64,000 bases of DNA from CAYWXK01 sp964462515 (GCA_964462515.1 CAYWXK010000013.1:1-64000), one strand, 5' to 3'. Positions 17,557 through 26,446 are shown, numbered from the stretch's first letter. Notes: generated by a model from the letters alone, not told the origin. Made by a program: numbers and translations.

Positions 17557-18681
17557 ATGAAGGACATCGTTTCGTGTATTGTAAACCTTCGCTCAAAGCT
17601 CGACCGGTACCGAAAAGAAGACCTAAAGGAGTATCCAACACGAACAATATTCGTAGACCCACTATTACAGTCTCTTGGTTGGGACGTAAGAGATACTGAT
17701 GAGGTGCAACTTGAATACCCAACGATTGATGGAAAAGCGGTTGACTATGCGCCGAAAATAAATCGCAAACCGGTTCTATTCATAGAAGCCAAACCATTGA
17801 ATGATCCGCTTACAGAAGTTAAATCTATTACACAGGTAGTCGGGTACGCAGCGAACGCTGGCGTTGAGTGGTGCATCTTGACTAACGGTGTCATTTACAA
17901 GGTCTACCGAAGTACGGAAAAAGCAGAGGCCCCAGACAAGCTACTTTTCGAAGTTTCAATAGATCCCAAAGAATCTGAAGACAGGTCAGTTGAACAAATT
18001 GCGGAACAATTCAACCGTTTCTCGAGAGACGCGATGGCAAAGGGGATTCTTGATGAAATTGGAGAGCAGGTGTTTACCACTGGGAAAATTCGCAAGGCTC
18101 TGGATAAACTTTTTCAAGATCCACCGTCCAAATTGATCAGAATTATCCGGTCAGCTGTCGCTGACGAGTCAATTAAGCCCACACAAATACAGGCAGCCCT
18201 CAAAAGACTATGGGCTCCGTCGTCGGAGGTTGAGGTATCTCCAACCTATCCTTGTGACAAATATTCGGAAAAGACCGGTCCAAAACACATAAGGGCAAAA
18301 GATTACGGGGAAGACCACCACATAAAAGGGAAACCACGAGAGGTTGTAGAACTGTTTCGGATGCTTGATAAGTTTTGCAGGGAATTGGGCCCAACAAGTG
18401 TAGAAAAAAGGTACCTCAAGAAGTATGTTAGCTACGCACATGGTAAGGATATCTTCTGCTGTGTGCATCTTCAGAAAAGTGGGCTTCGGATCTGGTTAAA
18501 GCTGAATTACTCGCGTTTAGAAAACCCACCTGACTATGTCCGTGACGTTTCGAACATAGGCCACTGGGGAACTGGTGATGTTGAGGTTAGAATAGACACC
18601 CTCCAAAAGTTGGAGACATCTACACCCTTTATTAGACAATCTTTTGAAGAAAATAAGCAGACTCATAGGCAACCGAGCTGA
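17557..18681 (+). CDS. HsdR N-terminal nuclease-like domain plus DUF5655 domain
   Basis: 374 aa. Residues 1-180 resemble the N-terminal nuclease domain of type I restriction HsdR subunits: VDPLLQSLGWDV, then Asp63 in VDYAP and Glu77-Ala-Lys79 in FIEAKP, the PD-(D/E)XK triad, followed by ITQVVGYAANAGVEWCILTNGVIYKVY. The C-terminal 130 residues (from KHIRAKDYGEDHHIKGKP to the IGHWGTGDVEVRI segment) look like the DUF5655 domain. No helicase motor, HsdM or HsdS is adjacent, so it is a stand-alone protein rather than part of a type I system. Possible roles are defence or nucleic-acid metabolism. It follows hisG by 42 nt. Confidence 0.75.
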   Translation: MKDIVSCIVNLRSKLDRYRKEDLKEYPTRTIFVDPLLQSLGWDVRDTDEVQLEYPTIDGKAVDYAPKINRKPVLFIEAKPLNDPLTEVKSITQVVGYAANAGVEWCILTNGVIYKVYRSTEKAEAPDKLLFEVSIDPKESEDRSVEQIAEQFNRFSRDAMAKGILDEIGEQVFTTGKIRKALDKLFQDPPSKLIRIIRSAVADESIKPTQIQAALKRLWAPSSEVEVSPTYPCDKYSEKTGPKHIRAKDYGEDHHIKGKPREVVELFRMLDKFCRELGPTSVEKRYLKKYVSYAHGKDIFCCVHLQKSGLRIWLKLNYSRLENPPDYVRDVSNIGHWGTGDVEVRIDTLQKLETSTPFIRQSFEENKQTHRQPS

Positions 18682-18786
18682 ACCCGTATAAAAGCGTCAT
18701 CAGGTAAAACACGCATCCAGCGTTTGCTTGTATTTCCTCGTTTTGCATGGGAAGAAAGAGCGAGACCTAACACAGATTTTATCTGC

Positions 18787-19344
18787 TCATTTTGCTCTGG
18801 CGACGTATGAGCCGTCTTCGGTGCTGATACGGACAACTTCGCCGACTTCAATAAACGGCGGGACGCGAGTTTTCAGTCCTGTTTCAAGAACAGCTTCTTT
18901 CATTTGATTTGTCGCTGTCGCCCCCCTCGGCATCGGAGTTGTTTCTGTAACCGTCAGCTCGACCACCTTCGGCAGCTCTATCGCAACGATGTTACCCTCG
19001 TGTATCAAAGTGGTCAAAGGCGTATTGGGCTTGAGGAATTTTGCGGAGTCCCCGACCAAATCAGCAGGGATATTAACCTGGTCGTAGGATTGGTTATCCA
19101 TAAGGACGTGGCCCGAACCGTCAGAGTAAAGATACTCCATATCACGTTTGTCGAGGAATGCCTCGTTAAGCTCTTCGGTGGAGCGGAGCCGTTTTTCGAT
19201 TATTATGCCGTCCGCCAGACAGCGCAGTTTAACCTGCACAAACGCGCGCAAATTTCCAGGCGTCACGTGAACTGCCTGAACGCATATATATAGCTTACCA
19301 TCCAGAGTAACAGCCATACCTGTCCGTAAATCATTAGCCTTCAC
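18787..19344 (-). CDS. efp: Elongation factor P (tip lysine replaced by Asn)
   Basis: 185 aa with the three-domain EF-P pattern: KANDLRTGMAVTLDGKLYICV, KLRCLADGIIIEKRLRSTEEL, DMEYLYSDGSGHVLMDNQSYDQV, and the C-terminal ETGLKTRVPPFIEVGEVVRISTEDGSYVARAK. EF-P relieves ribosome stalling at polyproline. At the loop tip, where most EF-Ps have PGKG with the lysine that is beta-lysylated, this protein has PGNLRAF, so residue 31 is Asn. It also lacks the Arg used by rhamnosylated EF-Ps at that exact position (an Arg lies two residues later). The start is a GTG with AGGAG upstream. Transcribed alone, convergent with the HsdR-like gene. Confidence 0.88.
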   Translation of the reverse strand: MKANDLRTGMAVTLDGKLYICVQAVHVTPGNLRAFVQVKLRCLADGIIIEKRLRSTEELNEAFLDKRDMEYLYSDGSGHVLMDNQSYDQVNIPADLVGDSAKFLKPNTPLTTLIHEGNIVAIELPKVVELTVTETTPMPRGATATNQMKEAVLETGLKTRVPPFIEVGEVVRISTEDGSYVARAK

Positions 19345-19383
19345 ACTAATTCTCCTACGATACTCATAGCGTTTAACAAAACG

Positions 19384-19422
19384 TCATTGCGAGCCCACCG
19401 TTGTTTGGTGGGCGAAGCAATC
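19384..19422. repeat. ATTGC-bounded intergenic palindrome
   Basis: ATTGCGAGCCCACC (19386-19399) and GGTGGGCGAAGCAAT (19407-19421) form an imperfect stem. The same CATTGCGAG...GCAAT frame surrounds the CCCCGCACC hairpins at 35754 and 62979. It lies in the 367-nt gap upstream of efp, where I see no gene other than the remnant at 19712. Confidence 0.6.
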
Positions 19423-19711
19423 TAAATTCCAACGGCAGCAATATTACAGGTGCACTTCTCAGACCCCGCAATGACAACCATTCAAATAACATTTTACTAC
19501 CGGTACTATAACTTTATATTCGGCTTATTTTAATAGCTACCTTTCGCATTTTTCAGGCAGCCAACTTTGATGAACAGCAAGCAAAAACATACCAACCTTC
19601 CGATAAATCCCTTAGGGATAACAAGAAAGTAAGGCTGCCATCGACACAATAATCAGTATAGCGACACAGACGGATATTATTCAATACTTTTTGCCAACCT
19701 TCACAAACCCC

Positions 19712-19819
19712 TCAGTCGAAATCAAAATTGGTTTCGGCTGTCTTAAACCCCACCCATTCAGTTTCCTTGGGCAGAGTCTTTAACCCATCGAGCGTTGCCT
19801 TCAAGTTTCCTATATCCAT
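19712..19819 (-). pseudogene. Remnant of an AlbA-type ATP-binding protein N-terminus
   Basis: A 35-codon open frame on the minus strand encodes LKATLDGLKTLPKETEWVGF, followed by KTAETNFDFD and a stop. The LKTLPKETEWVGFK stretch looks like the start of AlbA_2/AAA_4-domain proteins, where a Leu-Pro-x-E-x-x-W-x-E-F-K pattern opens the domain. Nothing after the stop continues the family. Most likely a decayed gene end; chance similarity cannot be excluded. Confidence 0.4.
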
Positions 19820-19883
19820 AATTGCGTCTCATTCATTTGCATCTAACTTACCCTTATGAGTTTACCTGATATGCTGCCGAAAA

Positions 19884-20822
19884 TCAATCTTCGGCTGGAT
19901 ACCTTAATAGAGATTTTGTTTGGTTAAAGATTTTTTCCGGGGGGTCTTCGGTGGCGATGTCGAGCCAGTGGACATTTTTGAAGGTTTTGAACCAGGTTCG
20001 CTGACCTTTCGCCAGACGGCGGGTGTTCTTCTTTATAAGCTCGATTGCATCCTCCAAAGTCTGCCGGCCGGCCAGATAGTTGATTATCTCAGCGTAACCG
20101 ATTGCACATCGAGCTTGTTTGCTCAGGGGTTTTTCTTCGGCCAGCAGCCGATTAACTTCATCGACAAGGCCATCCGCAATCATCTTTTTAACCCGTTTGT
20201 TTATTCGGCTGTTAGTGTCGGTTTTTTCTCTTCGCAGGCCGATTATCGTCCAATCATGCAAAGTCCTTTCAGCAGCGAATTGTTTCTGAAGGCTTGAGAT
20301 AGGTCTGCCTGTGAGATGATAGACCTCGAGTGCCCTGATTATGCGTTTGGCATCGCTGAGACTGATGCGGTCGGCGGCTGCCGGGTCAATTTTTGTTAAC
20401 TCGCTGTGCAGTTCTGCCAGGCCTTCGGTCTGCGCTCGCATCCGCAATTGTTCACGGAACTGTTCATCGGTTCCTGGACCCTTGAAAAGGCCATATAACA
20501 GGGCCTTTAAGTAGAGAGCAGTTCCGCCGACCGCGATGATGGGCTTGTTGCGATTTTTTATCTGCTCTATTGCCTCAAGAGCAGCATCGAGGAAGGCTGC
20601 CACGCTGAAGGATTCAGAGGGTTCAACTATGTCAATTAAGTGGTATTTAATTCGCTGGCGGGCATCCCTGGGCGGCTTGGCGGTGCCGATGTCCATCCGG
20701 CAATACACTTTCATCGAGTCGATACTGATTATTTCGCCACCGAGGCTTTGGGCCAGGTCAAAAGCTAATTGCCCCTTGCCGGATGCAGTGGTGCCGAGGA
20801 TTAAAAACATACTGGAGTTCAT
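19884..20822 (-). CDS. miaA: tRNA dimethylallyltransferase
   Basis: 312 aa. MiaA adds a dimethylallyl group to A37 of tRNAs that read UNN codons. Seen: the P-loop LGTTASGKGQLAFDLA, SIDSMKVYCRMDIGTAKP, YHLIDIVEPSESFSVAAF, VGGTALYLKALLYGLF, DAKRIIRALEVYHLTGRPIS and RRLAKGQRTWFKTFKNVHWLD. The usual SMQVY motif is SMKVY and the P-loop reads T-A-S-G-K-G, both within family variation. It is alone between the efp region and the SPFH gene, 108 nt downstream of the latter. Dimethylallyl diphosphate would come from the same pool used by IspA at 23297. Confidence 0.94.
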   Translation of the reverse strand: MNSSMFLILGTTASGKGQLAFDLAQSLGGEIISIDSMKVYCRMDIGTAKPPRDARQRIKYHLIDIVEPSESFSVAAFLDAALEAIEQIKNRNKPIIAVGGTALYLKALLYGLFKGPGTDEQFREQLRMRAQTEGLAELHSELTKIDPAAADRISLSDAKRIIRALEVYHLTGRPISSLQKQFAAERTLHDWTIIGLRREKTDTNSRINKRVKKMIADGLVDEVNRLLAEEKPLSKQARCAIGYAEIINYLAGRQTLEDAIELIKKNTRRLAKGQRTWFKTFKNVHWLDIATEDPPEKIFNQTKSLLRYPAED

Positions 20823-20930
20823 AACTTGGATAAATATAACACAATAGCCAGCAAAGCCGTTGTGCCGGACTCAGAGTGACAGTTTTGAGACAGTTACGTG
20901 TTCACCAGTCCCGACTTGTCGGGATTCTTT

Positions 20931-22892
20931 TTATGCCGGTTCAGTTTGGGCAACGGTTTTTTGTCCTAACTGAGTATTGAAAAATTTCACGAGTGCAGCA
21001 GCTAATCCATCAATACTACCTCCGCCGCCGGTAACCAATACATCAGGCATAAACTTTGCTTTACCATCAGAAAGCACAGTTGCAACGTTTACTAAAGCCG
21101 TAGGCATCTGCCCTAATGCTTCAACCTGGGCCCTATAAGCCTTGGCTCTCGCCATTCCAACGGCCTCAACTTGTGCGCCCTGTGCCTTACCTGTTTTTTC
21201 AATGTAAGAGGCCTCACCTCCGCCTTCAGCCTCCCGGGCTTTAGCATTGTTTGTTTTTATCTGAATGCCTACCTGAGACTTGGCAAGGTCAGCCTGCATG
21301 TCAGCAGTTCCTCTTGCCTTTTCTGTTTCAATTCGCTGGTCTTGAGCTTCTCTTTGCATTTTAAATGTTGCTTTTTGCTGGTTGGCAATTTCCCTGTCAG
21401 TCAATACCGCAACGAGAGCTTCAGGAAGAATGACATCCTGAATGTAGACGCCTTTTGTTTCTATTTCATAATCCTCAAGCTTTCCTCTGATATGTTCATA
21501 AGCTTCTTCCTGAACTTTCTGACGAGTCTCGATAAATTTTACAGCAGGCATGCTTTGCATTTTGTCTCTGAAATGATTTCCAACAGCCGCCTGCAACACT
21601 TCGCTGACCAGATTAGCCATACTTCCAACAATAGAGATAACTTTAGGAGCTTTTGTATCAGCCACGTGAATCTGTACCTGCAAGTCAATTGTAAATACAA
21701 ATCCCTCGCAACTTTTTGCGACTATCGACTTTAGGTGCTGGTCTAACTTGTGAGCTTGAGAAACAGCTTCTGCCCAGTTAAGCGTCAGTATGCACGTTGG
21801 AACAATTTCTGCCTGATAACAATGAGGATTTATGGGGTATTTTCCAGTTCTAAGTGGCTCTTCCCAGATGCCTCTATGTCCCGGCTTTACCAAAGTTCCG
21901 AACTTAAACTCGACGCCGGAAGTGTCTTCAGGAACCAAACCAACATACGACTTAATGACAGCCACTTCTCCCTGCTCAACAACTAACATTGGAACAAGCT
22001 CTACAGAAACAAGGAAGGGATTCAGGTTGTAAGCGCCATAAAGCAGAGGGTCATGTTGAAGGCCAATTCTGCCGCCACTATCCAAAAACGCCTGAAAGTC
22101 CTGATAGTTATTATGTTTTTCATTTTGGCTTCCAAGCACCGCCTCAATGAGCTGCGAATTATTAGCTCCCTGGCTTTCCAAATTTTCAATGTCAGAAAAA
22201 CCTCCCAATCTGCCGGCAATACTGCCTGGAGGCAAAGGCTGGCCTTCGTAGGTTGTGACAATCCCAACAATATCAGTTAAGTGACCATCCGCGCTTCTAC
22301 CTGGCTGAGGTTCTATTCGCACAACATTTAATCGCCCGGGGTCAAGGCCAAACGACGCTGGTGTCAGAAACCCTCTTTTATCCGCTAACCTTTGAAACTC
22401 AGGAGCTACTGGAACGCCGTAGGTCTTGTCTTTCGTGAGCACCAAAAAAGCGACCGGGTGAATTGGAACCAATGTTCCAGGAGAAAAAACAGGTCTCTGC
22501 ACGCCCTTTTGCCCGCCGTTCTCAATAAAATGTTTTAGGCCGGTAAAATTGCCAAATTCATTTTTGTAGGCAGCAGATTTTGCTCCTATCGGCAGAGGTT
22601 GACCAACTTGAGCAATCACAACACCAATCTGGCCAGCCGGAATTTGGACCCACGGAAATTTCTTCACAGAATACAAGACCCAGAGTTTAATCCTCCAGCC
22701 GGGCATCAGCAACTCTGCTTGATAACCGGCTTCTCCCTTAAACGCGATAGGGTTATCCTCTCTAAGTTTCTTGAAAGAAAACCTTTTTGTCACCAGGCCT
22801 ACTTCTGTTGGCCCGATTATGCGAATCGACGGCAAAAGCAAGATCAAAACAAACAAAAGGGCCAATCCTAAAATTTCGTTTACTGTGCCCAT
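20931..22892 (-). CDS. SPFH/Band 7 domain membrane protein
   Basis: 653 aa from the ATG at 22892 (MGTVNEILG), which has GAGGAG 7 nt upstream; an upstream in-frame start lies inside a palindromic repeat. One N-terminal transmembrane segment (about residues 5-25) is followed by an extended SPFH region (IGPTEVGLVTKRF through VSVELVPMLVVEQGEVAVIKSYVG), then a long helical, Ala/Glu/Lys/Gln-rich part with LPEALVAVLTDREIANQQKATFKMQREAQDQRIETEKARG in sections, typical of flotillin-like coiled coils, and a short tail. Such proteins scaffold membrane microdomains; the partner is unknown. No NfeD gene is adjacent. Confidence 0.82.
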   Translation of the reverse strand: MGTVNEILGLALLFVLILLLPSIRIIGPTEVGLVTKRFSFKKLREDNPIAFKGEAGYQAELLMPGWRIKLWVLYSVKKFPWVQIPAGQIGVVIAQVGQPLPIGAKSAAYKNEFGNFTGLKHFIENGGQKGVQRPVFSPGTLVPIHPVAFLVLTKDKTYGVPVAPEFQRLADKRGFLTPASFGLDPGRLNVVRIEPQPGRSADGHLTDIVGIVTTYEGQPLPPGSIAGRLGGFSDIENLESQGANNSQLIEAVLGSQNEKHNNYQDFQAFLDSGGRIGLQHDPLLYGAYNLNPFLVSVELVPMLVVEQGEVAVIKSYVGLVPEDTSGVEFKFGTLVKPGHRGIWEEPLRTGKYPINPHCYQAEIVPTCILTLNWAEAVSQAHKLDQHLKSIVAKSCEGFVFTIDLQVQIHVADTKAPKVISIVGSMANLVSEVLQAAVGNHFRDKMQSMPAVKFIETRQKVQEEAYEHIRGKLEDYEIETKGVYIQDVILPEALVAVLTDREIANQQKATFKMQREAQDQRIETEKARGTADMQADLAKSQVGIQIKTNNAKAREAEGGGEASYIEKTGKAQGAQVEAVGMARAKAYRAQVEALGQMPTALVNVATVLSDGKAKFMPDVLVTGGGGSIDGLAAALVKFFNTQLGQKTVAQTEPA

Positions 22893-22907
22893 AATAATTC
22901 TCCTCAA

Positions 22908-22942
22908 CCCCGTTAGAAAAACGGCTTTCCGTTCTAACGGGG
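22908..22942. repeat. Palindromic element, CCCCGTTAGAA type
   Basis: CCCCGTTAGAA (22908-22918) pairs with TTCTAACGGGG (22932-22942) around a 13-nt interior that can itself pair (CGG/CCG). It is the short counterpart of the element at 4688-4750. It lies in the 5' leader of the SPFH gene, only 15 nt from its ATG. The rest of the 22943-23249 gap holds a second inverted repeat, GCCGTCAAC (23089-23097) with GTTGACGGC (23127-23135), and no gene. Confidence 0.75.
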
Positions 22943-23249
22943 TCAACTAAAAATCTGCGTTTTTAAGGGAACTCCACAAATACCGATTTACTGCATTTCT
23001 TGAACCACATTCCTATACGCTATTCAGCAATTTCACCCTTTAACCAAAAATATAATAGCCAACTGTGACATTACACGCAATCTTTACCGCCGTCAACCAT
23101 AAATTCCTCTGAATCGTTGGTTTTCTGTTGACGGCAGTCTTTCTTTTCCGGAGGCAATGTTGGACAGAATTAAAACCATATTTGCGTTCATAATTTGCTG
23201 TAAAAATCTGCGACAATAAATATAATACAGGGCTGAGTTAAAAACACAA

Positions 23250-23271
23250 CCCCGCACCGTATGGTGCAGGG
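23250..23271. repeat. Short CCCCGCACC-type palindrome in the ispA leader
   Basis: CCCCGCACC and GGTGCAGGG form a stem with one mismatch and a tiny loop, 25 nt before the ispA ATG. It is a short-form member of the CCCCGCACC family listed elsewhere in this window. A TATAAT hexamer lies at 23221-23226, but no well-spaced -35 is visible. Confidence 0.6.
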
Positions 23272-23296
23272 CCAGGATTTCAAAAAGGAAATATTT

Positions 23297-24208
23297 ATGT
23301 CAGCCATTGAGACGGTTGGGTCAGATTTCGACACGCTATTACGCAAACAAGCGCAATTCATTAATTACGTTCTAAAGCAGCTGCTATCCTCCAGGCAAAT
23401 AAATGACGACTTGAAGGAGGCAATGTCTTATACGCTTTTTGCACCTGGCAAGCATATACGCTCAGCACTTGTATTGTGGAGCTGCGAAGTTGTCAGCAAG
23501 CCTTTGGCGGGGATAAGCCGCAATGCCCAGATAGCTGCCGCCGCTATCGAGATGGTCCATACTTATTCGCTCATTCACGATGATTTGCCTGCAATTGATA
23601 ATGACGACCTTCGGCGAGGGCTGCCGACCTGCCATAAAGCCTTTGATGAGGCGACAGCAATTCTCACGGGTGACGCCCTTTTGACGCTCGCGTTTGAGAT
23701 TCTGGCAAAAGAAATTGACGACCCGGCTATTACGGCGAGGTTGATTAGTGAGCTTGCGGAGGCGGCTGGGCCAAGCGGTATGGTCGCGGGCCAGATGGCG
23801 GACTTAAAAGCCGAGGGAAACACGGGCAACGAAGAAATTTTGCAGTATATTCATCTCAACAAAACGGCTAAGATGTTTCGATGTGCGGCTGCAATGGGGG
23901 CTATTTGTGGCGGAGCAGGGAAGAAGGAATACGAGTGTCTGTGTGAATACGGCTTAAATCTCGGCTTGGGCTTCCAGATAGCAGATGACATTCTTGATGT
24001 AACTGGGTCGAGTGAGCAGTTGGGTAAGACCGCCGGTAAGGATGCGAGGGCAGCCAAGTGCACATATCCGGCGGTGGTGGGAATGAAAAAGGCAAAAGAA
24101 TGGGAGAGAAGGCTGACAGATGATGCTCTGACGGCTTTGGAACCCTTTGACAAAAAAGCTGACATCCTTCGCCAGTTGGCAATTGCCCTGACCGAAAGAA
24201 CAAAGTAA
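23297..24208 (+). CDS. ispA: Polyprenyl (farnesyl) diphosphate synthase
   Basis: 303 aa from the ATG at 23297 (MSAIETVGSDFD), preceded by AAGGAAA; an in-frame start 36 nt earlier overlaps the palindrome. It condenses isopentenyl diphosphate with allylic diphosphates. The first Asp-rich motif is IHDDLPAIDNDDLRRGLPTCH, the second FQIADDILDVTGSSEQLGKTAGKD, with GKHIRSALVLWSC and the TGDALLTLAFEIL segment between. Length and motifs fit the short-chain FPP/GGPP group, product most likely C15 or C20. The last residues are somewhat shorter than E. coli IspA at the C-terminal end, but complete in outline. Stand-alone gene. Confidence 0.9.
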   Translation: MSAIETVGSDFDTLLRKQAQFINYVLKQLLSSRQINDDLKEAMSYTLFAPGKHIRSALVLWSCEVVSKPLAGISRNAQIAAAAIEMVHTYSLIHDDLPAIDNDDLRRGLPTCHKAFDEATAILTGDALLTLAFEILAKEIDDPAITARLISELAEAAGPSGMVAGQMADLKAEGNTGNEEILQYIHLNKTAKMFRCAAAMGAICGGAGKKEYECLCEYGLNLGLGFQIADDILDVTGSSEQLGKTAGKDARAAKCTYPAVVGMKKAKEWERRLTDDALTALEPFDKKADILRQLAIALTERTK

Positions 24209-24404
24209 CTACCAAAAAGCCGTTATCAGTATTGAAAACACCGATTCAGGGTGGTGCACTTTCATTTTGCATATAACCGGTAGTCATTAGTTCTACATTC
24301 TGAGTTCCAATTTCAACATTCCAAACCGGCTTGGGGCAAGACTTCAATTAAGGGAAAAATTCACTTTAAGCCGATACAACAAAATAGCTTTGGGGGACCA
24401 AATT

Positions 24405-24569
24405 ATGAAAGCAAAAAGCTCTTATAGCGGAGTCTGGAGAGTTATTTTCACTTTGTCGGTCTGCTGGATTGAGTGGAAACCGACAGGTAAGCTCAATCAC
24501 CAGCCGGCAGACCAGAACGAGCTTTCAAGGAAACCCCTTGGACCGTCTCACATCCGCCCGCCGCCTTAA
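24405..24569 (+). CDS. Possible small protein, unknown
   Basis: A 54-codon frame begins MKAKSSYSGVWRVIF, continues with TLSVCWIEWKPTGKLNHQPA and ends in PSHIRPPP. GGGGGA lies 7-12 nt upstream of the ATG. No family is recognised. A strong intrinsic terminator follows at 24620-24649, 50 nt after the stop, which would fit a short transcription unit. It is listed because of that context; coding is not proven and the short weakly hydrophobic centre gives no function. Confidence 0.35.
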   Translation: MKAKSSYSGVWRVIFTLSVCWIEWKPTGKLNHQPADQNELSRKPLGPSHIRPPP

Positions 24570-24619
24570 TCCTGTATGAAATCTTTTTCTAATTCTAAAA
24601 TACAGGTTTTAACCGACAG

Positions 24620-24649
24620 GCCGTAAGCAGCCAGCTTACGGCTTTTTTT
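24620..24649 (+). terminator. Intrinsic terminator
   Basis: GCCGTAAGC and GCTTACGGC form a perfect 9-bp stem with loop AGCCA, followed by seven T. It would end a transcript from ispA or from the small frame at 24405. The stretch 24650-24897 holds no gene, only repeated word-like phrases such as ATTCTACGTTCTGAGTT that recur at 24291 and 35590. Confidence 0.8.
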
Positions 24650-24897
24650 ATTTGTGATTTGCGGTTCGTGATTCTGAATTCTACGTTCTGAGTTATCAAT
24701 TCTAAGTCCTATCCAAATTTTCTTAACTTTATGCTTGACGGATTGGTGGGAATCTGTTTTATTTGCCTGGTGAGGCAGAATGAAATATAGTTTATAGTGG
24801 TTAGTTCGTAGTTGGTAGATAATGAACAAGGAATGATGAATAAAAGATTCTAAGAAGGTCAAAGGATATTATTTGGAATTTTGGAAAGGAGTTAATA

Positions 24898-25683
24898 ATG
24901 CGGGCGCTAAAACTTTCTTGGCTTGGGTGGGTTTTTGTTGTATGTGCTTGTGTAATGTTTGCAAGCGGCTGCGACTCGCAGCTAAAGGACCTAAAAATCC
25001 AGAACGACACCCAGCGAAAACGGATAGCGGAGCTTGAAAGCCAGGTTCAGGCTGCTAATCTGGAGATTGAACAGTTCAAGAGACAGCTTGCTGATGCGCA
25101 AGCGAAAGGTGGGATTGAGGTAGAGACACTGCAGGCGAAAATTGCTGCGCTCGAGGAGGACCTTGCCAAGAAGAAGGAGTTAATTGCCTCGATGCAGAAA
25201 CGGCTGCTTTTAGGTGCGCCTTTGCCTATTGAGCTTAGCGCAAAGCTGGAGGATTTTGCAAAGGCCAATGAGCAGTTGGTCAGCTTCGACCCGAACACAG
25301 GGATAGTGAAGTTCAAGGCGGACCTGCTTTTTGAGAAGGGTAGTGACAAGGTGGCATCTTCGGCGGCGGAAGCCGTCAAATCACTTAGCGGGATTCTGAA
25401 CTCCGAAGAGGGCAAGAATTTCGATATTATAGTTGCCGGGCATACTGACGATATTCCGATTCTCAAGCCCGAAACGCGCACACAGCATCCGACTAACTGG
25501 CATTTGTCAGCCGACAGGGCAATAGCCGTGTTGGATGTGATGGCGACAAACAATATTGAGCAGAAGCGGATGAGTGTTCGCGGTTTTAGTGAGTATAGGC
25601 CCATTGGACCGAATGCACCCGGCAAGAAGGGCAATCAGCAGAATAGGCGAGTTGAGATTTATATTGTCCCGGAAGGAATCTGA
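24898..25683 (+). CDS. OmpA-family outer-membrane lipoprotein
   Basis: 261 aa. The N-terminus ends in the lipobox FASGC, so Cys25 should be lipidated. Residues about 30-105 form a coiled coil (IQNDTQRKRIAELESQVQAANLEIEQFKRQ in parts, then AKIAALEEDLAKKKELIASMQKR). The C-terminal OmpA domain contains LLFEKGSDKVASSAAEAVKSL, VAGHTDDIP, NWHLSADRAIAVLDVM and RGFSEYRPIGPNAPGKKGNQQNRRVEI, the peptidoglycan-binding pattern with Asp and Arg conserved. It probably tethers the outer membrane to peptidoglycan. Transcribed alone, 123 nt before ndk. Confidence 0.9.
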   Translation: MRALKLSWLGWVFVVCACVMFASGCDSQLKDLKIQNDTQRKRIAELESQVQAANLEIEQFKRQLADAQAKGGIEVETLQAKIAALEEDLAKKKELIASMQKRLLLGAPLPIELSAKLEDFAKANEQLVSFDPNTGIVKFKADLLFEKGSDKVASSAAEAVKSLSGILNSEEGKNFDIIVAGHTDDIPILKPETRTQHPTNWHLSADRAIAVLDVMATNNIEQKRMSVRGFSEYRPIGPNAPGKKGNQQNRRVEIYIVPEGI

Positions 25684-25806
25684 AGATAGCATCCAGCAGA
25701 TAGTATCAATATTTAGCCTGCCGTTTTACGGCAGGTTATGACTTCTTTTTCCTTTATTCTGAACTCTGACCGCAACGAAATACCAACTACTCGCGACGCG
25801 ATACGA

Positions 25807-26268
25807 ATGTTAGAACGCACTCTAATCATCATCAAGCCTGACGGCATACAGCGGCATTTAGCAGGCCAGATAATCGCAAGATTCGAAAGTAAAGGTTTGA
25901 AGTTAGTTGCTGCGAAATTTATGCGAATCCCGCTGTGGATTGCCAGACGGCTTTATGCTGTTCATAAAGGTAAGCCTTTTTACGAGGGCCTGGTGAGATA
26001 TTTTTCTTCATCGCCATCATTTGTAATGGTCTGGGAGGCGGAAGGTGTTGTCGAGATGGTCCGTAAGATGATGGGAGCTACATTTGGATTTGATGCCTGC
26101 CCTGGGACCATCCGGGGGGACTTGAGCTGCTCAAAGGGATACAACCTCGTTCATGGCTCGGACAGCCCAGCGGTTGCGGAGCGTGAAATCAGGCTGTTTT
26201 TTAAGTCTGATGAGATTGTGGATTATCGGTTCAGTGATGCGGCGTGGCTATACGGCAAAAACGATTAG
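25807..26268 (+). CDS. ndk: Nucleoside diphosphate kinase
   Basis: 153 aa from the ATG at 25807 (MLERTLIIIKPDGIQRHLAG); an in-frame ATG at 25738 adds 23 unrelated residues and lacks family similarity. Ndk transfers the terminal phosphate between nucleoside triphosphates and diphosphates through a phosphohistidine. The active-site motif NLVHGSDSP holds that His, with KPFYEGLVRYFSSSPSFVMVWE and PGTIRGDLSCSKGYN around it. The usual order is intact and the length is standard. The TAG stop directly abuts the palindromic element at 26269-26352. Confidence 0.93.
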   Translation: MLERTLIIIKPDGIQRHLAGQIIARFESKGLKLVAAKFMRIPLWIARRLYAVHKGKPFYEGLVRYFSSSPSFVMVWEAEGVVEMVRKMMGATFGFDACPGTIRGDLSCSKGYNLVHGSDSPAVAEREIRLFFKSDEIVDYRFSDAAWLYGKND

Positions 26269-26352
26269 CCCCACACCAATTTGACCGCCCGATGGGGTCT
26301 ATGACCGAAACTCCGGCGAAGAGTCGCTCTTGTCCGGACAATTGGCGCGGGG
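26269..26352. repeat. Long CCCCGCACC-type palindromic element
   Basis: CCCCACACCAATTTG at the left and CAATTGGCGCGGGG at the right form diverged inverted ends of an 84-bp element. It starts at the base after the ndk stop codon. Its right flank GGGGTTAGTCCG is the reverse complement of the left flank CGGACTAACCCC of the copy at 29641, so similarity extends outside the visible palindrome. Confidence 0.7.
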
Positions 26353-26446
26353 TTAGTCCGAGAAAGGGGGTTTTTTCGATATAAGGGAGGGTTTAGACCG
26401 AAATTTTCTGCTGTCAGAGGGTGAAAAATGGTCTTTTTGGCTTGAA

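Noticed and set aside
21171..21734. 187-codon open frame opposite the SPFH gene
   Set aside because: It is the antisense of the Ala/Glu/Lys-rich coiled coil and gives Phe/Leu/Ser-rich sequence without a signal or domain pattern.
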